Part shown: positions 55,477 to 64,000 of the stretch, piece after piece
Layout of the letters: every line of letters begins with the position of its first letter
How positions within the stretch are numbered: the first letter of the stretch is position 1
NCBI GenBank assembly: GCA_902729315.2
Contig: LR746272.1
Coordinates: forward strand, 12,724,327-12,788,326
DNA from: Spirodela intermedia
Taxonomy: Eukaryota; Streptophyta; Magnoliopsida; Alismatales; Araceae
DNA: 64,000 nt
Direction of reading: 5' to 3'
Position numbers and translations under genes: made by a program
The notes under the pieces: generated by a model
Told to the model about the DNA's origin: nothing
Seen by the model: only the letters and a program-made list of their open reading frames with translations
The model's database searches: none

Positions 55477-57288
55477 TCAAAGGGTGAAAACCCTTCTCTT
55501 GATGTCTGAAATCAAGGATTTCGCAGCCTCCACGGCGTTCTCCGAGGCGCCTACTAGATCGGCCTGGCCACGTTTGTCGTCGGAGGCTTTCAGAGCATCG
55601 GACATGGCTTGAGCTTTCCTCAGGATCGTCTTCTTCATCTCCGCCGCCTGCTCCCGGTCCTCCCTGTACGTGTTCGGCAGCTTCGTCGAGTGGGGCGCCG
55701 AGCTCATGAGACCAGAGAGCTTCGCCGCCATGTCCGTCCTCCCCAGCCGCCTCAGCTCCTTCACCAGCATCCGATACGTGAGGTACTGCGGCACAATGCC
55801 CTTCCCGATCATGCGCTCGAATTCCTCACAGGCCTCGTCGAACTGGCGCGTCCTGCAGAGCAAGTGCACCAGCATGGAGCTCGTCGCCAGATCGGAGTCA
55901 ATGCCCCTCGCTTTCATCTCCCCGATCACCTGCCCCGCCAGCGCCAGCCTCTTGCCCTCGCAGAGCATCTTGATCAGGAGCTGGTAGGTGAGGCGATCCG
56001 GCGAGTACCCGGACTGGATAATCTTGCTGTAAAGGTTCATGGCCTCCTCCACCTTGCCGGAGCCGGCGAAGAACCTGAAGAAATAGTTGTAGGTGGTGGG
56101 AGTGGGGAGGACCCCTCTGCCTATCATGGTCTTCAAGATCCTGCTGGCTCCGACCAGGTCCCCGTTCTTGCAGAAGCCCTTGACGAGCGAGTTGTAGGTG
56201 GAGATGTTCGGGGAGATGCCGTAGAAAGGGAACCTTTCGACGGCCGCGAGGGCTTCTCTGAACCTTCCGGCCTCGGCGAGGGCGTCCACGATGGGGTTGC
56301 AGGTGATCTCGTTGGGAGGGATCCCTGCCGGTCTCATCTCCTCCAAGAGGGAGATCGCCTGGTCAACCCGCCGAAGGCGGCACAGACCCTCGATCATCGT
56401 CCCGTAGGAGACGACCGTGGGGTCGCCCTGGTGGCGGAGCTGGTCCCAGAGCGTCTGGGCGCGGCGGAGCCGGCGGCGGCGGAGCCACCCGTGGAGGAGG
56501 ATGTTGTAGACGCGGACGGCGGGGGACCAGCCGGGCTCCGCCGCCCTCCGCCGGTTCATATACTCCTCCGCTGCCCGAGGATGGTCCTCTTTGCAGAGCG
56601 CGTCCATTAGGAGCTCGAACAGGTCGGCAGCGCCGCCGCCGCCGGAGTCTCGCGCGTACTCGAAGGTGCGAATCGCCGCCTGCGGCATGCCGGCGCGGGC
56701 GTAACGGCGGAGGAGGGCGGCGAAGGGCTCGCCGGTGGAGTCGCCAGAGGAGTGGGCGAGGAGGAGGGACCAGGCGGTGGCGAAGGACCGGGACTTGCCG
56801 AGGAGGTCGATGATGGAGGCGAGGAGGGGAGGGCTCGGCCAGAAATCGGGGCGGGATCGAGCCCACAGGAGGAGGGAGAAGACGGCGGTGGCGGAGAGCT
56901 CGGAGGTTCGAAGAACGGTCTCCAGCAGCGGCGAGGAGGGCTCGAGGCCGGTGCCATCGAGGGCGGCTTCAAGCTCGGAGGGCTCCGTGAAGGGTCCCGT
57001 GAGGACGCGGGAGACGACGGCGGCGTCCTTCTCCAACCCGGACCGAGCTTCCTCCGCCGCCGCCGGCGTCGTCGTGGCGGCGGAATCCAGCTGTGGAGAC
57101 CGGCGGTGACTGGAGGGCGGCGCCGCCGCCTGACTCAGCGGTGGCCATGGCAGCAGGGGCTTACCGGGGGAGTAGAGCCACGAGTGAGAGATGGCGGTGG
57201 AGGAGCGGCGGACGAGGAGACCGCCGCCGCTCGAGCGCCGCCGCGCCGTGGCGACGACGAACCGCCGGAGACCTACCAGAGGCGCCAC
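55477..57288 (-). CDS. SOAR1: P-class PPR protein, SOAR1 orthologue
   Basis: This intronless gene encodes 603 aa. The N terminus is Arg/Ser-rich without acidic residues (MAPLVGLRRFVVATARRRSS), as in mitochondrial presequences. Then come about ten P-type PPR repeats, and it ends with an extended non-PPR tail. It follows Arabidopsis SOAR1 (At5g11310) throughout, for example TVVSYGTMIEGLCRLRRV, TYNSLVKGFCKNGDLVGASR and the tail motif LMSSAPHSTKLPNTYRE. SOAR1 is reported as a negative regulator of abscisic acid signalling; PPR proteins of this class bind RNA. The 5' half is extremely GC-rich and yields a long antisense frame that is an artefact. Confidence 0.92.
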   Translation of the reverse strand: MAPLVGLRRFVVATARRRSSGGGLLVRRSSTAISHSWLYSPGKPLLPWPPLSQAAAPPSSHRRSPQLDSAATTTPAAAEEARSGLEKDAAVVSRVLTGPFTEPSELEAALDGTGLEPSSPLLETVLRTSELSATAVFSLLLWARSRPDFWPSPPLLASIIDLLGKSRSFATAWSLLLAHSSGDSTGEPFAALLRRYARAGMPQAAIRTFEYARDSGGGGAADLFELLMDALCKEDHPRAAEEYMNRRRAAEPGWSPAVRVYNILLHGWLRRRRLRRAQTLWDQLRHQGDPTVVSYGTMIEGLCRLRRVDQAISLLEEMRPAGIPPNEITCNPIVDALAEAGRFREALAAVERFPFYGISPNISTYNSLVKGFCKNGDLVGASRILKTMIGRGVLPTPTTYNYFFRFFAGSGKVEEAMNLYSKIIQSGYSPDRLTYQLLIKMLCEGKRLALAGQVIGEMKARGIDSDLATSSMLVHLLCRTRQFDEACEEFERMIGKGIVPQYLTYRMLVKELRRLGRTDMAAKLSGLMSSAPHSTKLPNTYREDREQAAEMKKTILRKAQAMSDALKASDDKRGQADLVGASENAVEAAKSLISDIKRRVFTL

Positions 57289-57805
57289 CTTCGCTAGAAA
57301 GGAGGAAAAGGAAGACTCTTTCCGACTCTACTGAAACCCCTTTATCTAAAATCTTTATCTAATTTTTAATTTGATTAATTAAAATAAAATATTATAAATT
57401 ATATAAATTAATATATCATATTTTTTTAATTTTTATGATATTTTATAATTATCGATTTGTATAGAAATATTTATATAAATTATACTTTTATTATTATAAT
57501 AAATAAGTACCCCCTGAGCCCCGAGTTTCAGAAACCCAAACCCGGATCGTCAATTAATCCTTGTCGGGTCCAATTGGGTCACCGATCAGAGGAACAGTAG
57601 AGAGAGGGAGAGAGGCACATGGTAAGATAAAACGGGCCTAAATGGGCCTATGTGTCCATCCTCAAGCTGGCCCACTGGCCCTCCGCAATAGAAGCCCAAA
57701 TAAGAGAGAGATGATGAAGCCTTTTATACAACCCTTGCTCCACCGAGATTATTAGATCCGACCTCCATCACTCATTACCAAGCTCTCTCTCTCTCTCTCT
57801 AGGCG
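57289..57805. other. Intergenic region, SOAR1 to ABCG32-like
   Basis: A very AT-rich stretch (57350-57510) is followed by GGGCCTAAATGGGCCTA site II-like elements near 57634-57651, in the position of the SOAR1 promoter. A CT tract at 57783-57800 lies in the 3' flank of the transporter gene. No gene was seen. Confidence 0.55.
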
Positions 57806-59739
57806 TTACCTCTTCTGGAACTTGAGGTATCTGATGGCGAGGGCGTAAATGACGGCGAAGAGGGCGCCGAAGAAGACAACCATGAAGGCGACGACGCCGA
57901 GAAAGTCGTGGTGGAAGCCGAAGTGGTCCTTGAGGAAGACCTTGATGGGGACCACGCGGAAGCCGTCGGCGAGCGTGATGAGCCGGTCGCTGTCCCCGAG
58001 CTGCGAAGTCAACAGCCCGTAGAGACTCCAAGAGACCGGGTTCGCCCAGAAGTACCATCTCCACCAGCTCGGCAGCCTCTGCAACCGGCAGAACGACAAA
58101 CAGCAAAAGTTTCATGGGTCCGTCCGTCCGTGCTCTTCGCGCATCGCGGGGGGACGCGGGCAGCAGAGATCTTACCGAGCGGGTGATCATGAACCCGCTG
58201 AAGAGATTCCACATGGTGTAGATCGGGGAGGCGATGATCGGCGCCACGTTGTGGTTCGGGGTGATGGCGGTCGTCATCATCCCGAAGAAGGTGAAGTACA
58301 TGATGGTGCCGTACAGGAAGAATAGGTAAAGGAAGAACTTGCCCGGGGACCATTCGAACGCCGCCAGAGAGTAGAAGATGGTGCCGTAGATCAGCGTCTG
58401 CACGAACACGTACGGGAACTCGATCGCAACCTGAGGAGCACAGAAGAAAGCCGCGGTCAAGCAGAGAGTCGCGCGACCGGGGGGGTTGTGAGATGGCGGC
58501 AGATCGGACCTGGGAGAATGCCAGAGGGAGGGCTGAGTACATCCCCGCCGCTCTCTCTCGATACGAAACGAACCTCTCCACGGAGATCACGGGCTGGACG
58601 GCAGTGGCGTTGGTGATGCCGAGGAACAGGACGGCCGCGTACATGGATCCCATGGCGTTGAAGACGTCCTGCTGGGTGTTCCTGTGGAGCATCGCGGCCA
58701 TAGATAGAATCATGTGAGACCAAGGGTCGAGAGAGAGAGAGAATATGGAAGATTGACTTTACCTTCTAGCACCGAATCTCCAACATATTGTTCCGAACAT
58801 CAAGGAAATGACAACGGTGTAGAAGAAGCGAACGGCGGTATACTGAGGGTTCCGCCAATATGATAGGTTCTGCTTCCAGAGGCAAGCGTGGAACTGAGAA
58901 AAAAAGGAGAGAGAATACTTGGTGGGAAAAGTCAACTCCTTTGCATTAATCGCCGGCTTGCTCAGACTCTCAACTAGCTCCTTGTTTCGCCTGAACCCAC
59001 ATGGATTTTGCTCAGGGAATAGACGGGTAACAAAAATCACAGAAGATGCAGTCAACGAATATGCTTACCTGAATAGATTTGATCTTCTGTAATGTTCCGC
59101 AAAGTCCACGCGTAATTGATTCTCCATCACAGGAGTGGTTACTTCGAGCATCCATGCAGCTGGGTTGCATCCGTATTTGATTTTAGGCACTCCCTCAATA
59201 GCCTAGCAGACCAAAACATGGCACATTGAATCAGACATTACAGTATGTGGTGAAGCTAATGATCTCAAGAGAAGCAATAAATAGAATCAAGTTCAAAGAT
59301 AGCTTGGATTGGTCAGAGATCGAGGACCCACTGACCTCAAAAAACTCTATAAGCTCGCAGGAGTTGTGACCCAGAGGCCCGGCATAAATAAGCTCTCCTC
59401 CACGTTTCATAAACAGAAGCTGTAAGACGGGAATTCACAACTACTTAGGACAACATTGAACAAAAATGCATGCACAGAGGTTGTCATTATTTCGGTCAAT
59501 AATCCCTGCCATGTCGTTTACATGAATGGCAAACAAAAAAATGCATCAAAAAATGCAAACAAAGAAGCATGAGTTAGATCGTGCAAAATGAAAAGAAATT
59601 CTAACTATCAGAGGAACTCCTCTGCAATGACCACTAGGTTCTGGCAAAAACCCAGATGATGCCATAAAGCACAGGACACAATTTTGGATAAGATAGTAAT
59701 ACAGTGGAAAAAATGCTACAAGTATATATATATATAAAC

Positions 59740-59783
<44 letters not shown>

Positions 59784-62700
59784 CATCAAAAGACTCAAAA
59801 ATGTCAATGCTTGGCTGATGGATGGTGCACACTATTGTTCGACCAGTGTTCACAATATTCCTCACAGTTCTCATCACAATGGCAGCAGCCCTGGCATCCA
59901 ATCCTGATGTCGGCTCATCCATGAAGACAATAGAGGGATTGGCAACAAGCTCCACAGCAATCGTCAATCTTTTGCGTTGCTCGGTGGACAACCCATTAAC
60001 CCCTGGTAGACCAACTAGGGCACCACTTAGTGTAGTGAGTTCCACAAGTTCCATCACCTCCTCGACAAAAGCCTGCGGATACGTCCACGAAATGATTATT
60101 TAAAAAATATATAAAAACGAAAATTACGCTAAAATGATGATTATATTTTATTTTATTGTTCTTACCCTTTGAGTAACCGCATCAACATGTGATGGCAACC
60201 GCAGCCACGCTGAGTACAGAAGTGACTCAAGAATGGTCACACATGGAGAATGAACATCGTTTTGTTCACAATAACCAGAGATCCTAGCAAATGTTGCTTG
60301 GTTTTTAGGATAACCAGAGATGGTAATATTTCCTTCTATGATCCCACCTGTCTTTCTACCAGATAAAACATCCATGAGAGTAGTTTTACCAGCACCACTG
60401 ACCCCAACAAGAGCAGTAAGAATTCCCGGCCTAAATGCACCAGTCACATTAACCAACAGCTGTAGTCGATCTTCTAGAATGCCTTGCTTCTTGAGCTCCT
60501 GTTAGAAATTTAAAAAAAAGTATATATATATATATATATGTGGGAAAAGAAAACTCTGAATGAACAGCATAGAATCAATGGAGTGACATGCATACCACTG
60601 GTACATCGACATAGTAATTCATATTGCTGAAGCACATGGTTAGAGGTTGAAAAGGAAGAACCATCCCTCGCTGTTTTTCATTCTCTCCCTCTGTCAATTG
60701 TAGCAGAGAAACGTTCAGAAATTAATGGACAACTCGAGGCCAAATTGTTGAACCAGTAAGCTCCTACTTTGATATCACTGGGCAAAGACACAAGTTGAAT
60801 GCAACGAAATTTCATGAAACTTTAAAAATTTGAGGACAACATGTTGAGAGAGGGGACTTCATATTCATGAAGTACTCAAGTGATATCTTCGAATGAGAGT
60901 AACATTGCTACTTTTTTGTTAGTTTACCTGAACGGATGCAGGATCCAAGCTCAACAAGAGCTTGCCCATTTCTTCTCTTATCTTTCCTATCTCTGAGCTC
61001 TGATTTGGACACGACTGCCTGTTGTTTTCCCAAGGCTGCAAGAAATATATAAAATAAGGAAATATAAGAATCCTTTCCAAGTATTTCTTTTAAGTTGAAT
61101 ATGATATGACAGTTTTACAAAACAGAACTTACGGTTGAGACATGTCAAGAAGATAGTGAAGAGAATGTTGAATAGCACAATGTACCCAAACAAGGCACCT
61201 AAACCAATCCAAAACCAGTATCTGTCTGGAAACAAACCAAAGACTTTCAGAACAGCATCACCTAATCTTATATTATAACCCGGAATCATCTGCAACAACA
61301 CAAACCATTAGTTTGAACTTCGCTTGAGCTACACATGCGATCATAAACATGTACATGCATGCTGACTGTGTATTTCAAACAACGAGGAAAGAAAGAAACT
61401 AAGTTTTAATTCACCGGACGAAGGACAAGAATGAATAGATTCCACATTCTAAATGTGAAAACTAGTCTTCAAACCAGCTATTTCATTTTCTTAAAGAAGC
61501 TGCATAAAAGTATTCTCTATATTAATATAAATTTAAAAAAATAATAGAAACATAATGAGATGGGATTTTTCAATTAGCCTTCATAAAAATACTGACTTGA
61601 GAATTACATGCCAGTGTTTGATAATGACAAAGTCGTATATGTTAGTGCACACTTCACTGCCATTAAAGTTATCAGGTTTCTTATATCTCTGTCAGTGTAT
61701 CATGTGCCCTGCCATCCATATCATATAGAAGGAAAAATCAAAACCAAAGTTTGGCTCAGCTATCGAGTCTTGTTTGTTGCTTATCTTTCTATCCAATCAA
61801 AAAGACCTCCATAAAAATGACCAGACATGCTAGCTACATATAGCTACTACATATGGCTCCAAAACTTATGTAAGGAGAATAAATCAATTGTCGTTATACG
61901 ATTCTCTTTGAAAATATGATGACAACAGAAGAAATTCAGGCGGACACATCGGCCCTTTACTTCCCTAACTGTAGGGGAAGTAATTATGCTCAACCATATT
62001 AGAATGACTGATGTAACTGGCAAAATATCATTACCTTGTCCCATGAATGCCCGAAAAATTCATTGACTGAGGCTGCATTCTGAGCATACATAAGAGGAGA
62101 AATCCAGTAACCCCAAATCCACCAATCGGGGATGCTCTCTGTGAACATTAAAAATGGTATCAGTAGGATGCATCCCGTGCATGTTGTATATCAACTAATA
62201 AAAAAGAATCTCAGTTTTACCTCTGGAAAGAATAAATCCTCCAAGAATCATGACGATCAGCAATGCAAAAGATCCAAACGTATTTGCTACAATCATATTT
62301 CGACCTAAAGATGCCATAATACGGAAGAGAGATAAAGACATCTGGTGTAAAAAGAAAATTATCGCGAACTGACCGAGGAACCTGTAGAAAAAAATATGTG
62401 CAGCACGTAGGAATAAGGTTCTGAACTTGAACTGCCCAGAAAAATTCATGCAGGCGTCATCGAGGCATAAAACAAGGAATTACCTCGTAATATGGGGATC
62501 ATAACCAACCACATAATATGTGACTACAACCCAAAGGGCAGACTCTAGAAAAGATGTAGGAATAGTCAGCAACCATGACGGAAGGGCATATATCCAGGAT
62601 GGATAGAAGTGCAAGTCCCTGTGCTTGTAGATCACTGGAAGCTTTTGTATCAGTAATGCAACCTCTGTGAATCCGTTGAACATAATCATTATCATGGCGA

Positions 62701-64000
62701 AATACAGCGCGCCAAGATAAACAATTCCATCATCTATCGTGTCATGCTCCATTGTTGTCCGGAAAAAAACTGTCATTGTTATGAGAGCAGAAAGTAGGAG
62801 CTGCAAGATAGCACCTCATTAGTTTCCAGAGTTTTTTCTAATATCGAAGGCCGTAATTTCAGAAAATCATAGCCAACATATGACAGATTCAGACACCATG
62901 AATACATTCTAGCACTAACTTTCCTACTCCAAGATATCCCTTTTTTTCATCTATGTTAGCATTACGTTAGATGTTAAATAATACTAAAGCTAGATATTCG
63001 GTAATGTCAGTAACAAATACAACAGAGATACTCATCAAACATGAAACGATAATTAATTAACACCTAAATATCATCAATAAAAATAATCGTTCAGAAAAAA
63101 TTCGAATGCAGAATTCAACTAAGAATATTTTCATACTGACCCCTTTTCAATACTAGTTTGAAAATATATTGAACGTTTAATCCATTATTCTTTAGAATGT
63201 CCTTTGAGAACTATTTAAATTTATCAATAAATATAATTGAAACATCAAAAGCACAAAGGGAGGTACAACAATAAACTGAGAAACTTACTTGAATGAATTT
63301 AAAGATATAAATGAATGAATTTCTCTTCATTAATAGCAACTGCCAGGAGAAGTTGACTTTGAGAAGTTCAAATCTCTTTTTTCCATATGTAGAAGTTGAC
63401 AAGGCTGAAGGGAGGTTGCTCTCTCTGTTGAACGGAACACCTAAATCGTGGGACAAATTCTTGCCAACCCAGTAATGCCGGAAAGCCTCAGCAAATTTTG
63501 TCACAGATACATACTGATATGGGCAATCAGAAGAATACCAGTATTGTTGCTGGTCTTTCTTCGATGTGACCTAAAAAAATAAGTAGAAAATGAAAGCATA
63601 AAGTAGTGAGGAGCTATGATCTTCAGTACATAGATGCGGTATCAAGTGTGAACACAAATACACAGGATGCAATGAACACCTGTAAATATAAGACGAAGGA
63701 ATAGAAGGGATTTAAATATATATTCTCATACTTATCACCCAGTAAAATCAAAAAAATAATGCATAAGCTTTTAGGAAGATTGTTGATTTATGGGGAAAAA
63801 AAAATAGCAAAGCACTTCCAGGTCTTAATAGTATTAGGAAATTCAATGGTGTTACCATAGCACATAAATCCTAGAACCTAGGGTCAACATGTTTACATGT
63901 TTGTCTGACACCAACATGCCAACGCAGATGCTTTAATGCTTCGGAAGTAATCACCGAATCATAAAATTTGACTCATTGTACTTACTTCTTGAAGGAAATC
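57806..64000 (-). CDS. ABCG32: ABCG32-like full-size (PDR) ABC transporter, 3' part
   Basis: Fifteen complete exons and the end of a sixteenth (64000-63986) are in view: 63570-63289, 62800-62484, 62381-62221, 62138-62035, 61289-61133, 61035-60928, 60690-60596, 60498-60166, 60072-59782, 59419-59336, 59202-59069, 58990-58763, 58681-58510, 58430-58176 and 58078-57806. They encode 1002 aa, about 70% of a PDR protein; the first nucleotide-binding domain is off the window. Seen in order are transmembrane domain 1, then NBD2 with Walker [10 protein letters not shown], signature [15 protein letters not shown], Walker [12 protein letters not shown] and H-loop TIHQPS, then transmembrane domain 2 ([21 protein letters not shown]). 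The sequence follows Arabidopsis ABCG32/PEC1 (At2g26910), a plasma-membrane exporter of cutin precursors. Confidence 0.93.
59741..59781. repeat. (GA)n tract abutting an ABCG32 splice donor
   Basis: About 20 GA units end directly at the donor of the exon 60072-59782, so the intron starts GTCTCTCTCT in transcript sense. A (TA)n run lies just beyond (59720-59735). Confidence 0.9.

Noticed and set aside
55609-56610. A 333-codon plus-strand open frame
   Set aside because: It is antisense to the SOAR1-type PPR gene, whose frame matches a known protein from end to end.
1-64000. CRISPR arrays, bacterial operons or phage-type systems
   Set aside because: The direct repeats are microsatellites or gene duplications, and the genes are spliced plant genes.

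Overview
This is nuclear DNA from a flowering plant. The genes have many GT-AG introns and plant-only families are present: YUCCA, gibberellin 3-oxidase, TIFY8, organelle PPR proteins and a PDR-type ABCG transporter. There is also a piece of chloroplast rRNA, a decayed Ty1/copia element and many long (GA)n tracts. Exons are GC-rich and introns AT-rich, as in many monocots, magnoliids and early-diverging angiosperms. I cannot name the species. All exon models were made by eye from splice signals, reading phase and remembered family sequences. In each spliced model the exon lengths sum to a whole number of codons.

Layout. 0-17 kb: a cluster of four copies of a DUF2921 membrane protein gene. Copy 1 is a 3' fragment at 0.45-0.95 kb, copy 2 is intact at 3.6-6.6 kb, copy 3 is a 3' fragment at 10-10.9 kb, and copy 4 is broken at 13.7-16.5 kb. 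An intact CRR21-type PPR gene lies between copies 2 and 3. A truncated copia element (11.06-13.74 kb) separates copies 3 and 4. 16.7-28.6 kb: a PP2C phosphatase (-) and the plastid pyruvate carrier gene BASS2 (+, 13 exons), divergent from a shared promoter region. 30.8-39.0 kb: a YUCCA auxin-biosynthesis gene (+, 4 exons) and a CCDC93-like coiled-coil gene (+, 10 exons). 39.7-46.2 kb: two intact tandem gibberellin 3-oxidase genes (-). 48.7-54.3 kb: TIFY8 (-, 6 exons), with a chloroplast 23S rRNA fragment in its fourth intron. 55.5-57.3 kb: a SOAR1-type PPR gene (-). 57.8-64 kb: the C-terminal two thirds of an ABCG32-like transporter gene (-), which runs off the right edge.

How it fits together. 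The genes do not form one pathway. Three encode hormone-synthesis enzymes (one auxin, two gibberellin), and TIFY8 and SOAR1 relatives act in hormone signalling. From memory, the order YUCCA / CCDC93-like / TIFY8 matches Arabidopsis At4g32540-At4g32570, and BASS2 / ABCG32 are neighbours there as At2g26900-At2g26910. The window may therefore keep ancestral linkage that Arabidopsis has split. The most active part is the DUF2921 cluster. It shows unequal duplication, a near-identical conversion-like tract between copies 2 and 4, a shared early stop codon and a captured piece of the neighbouring PP2C gene.
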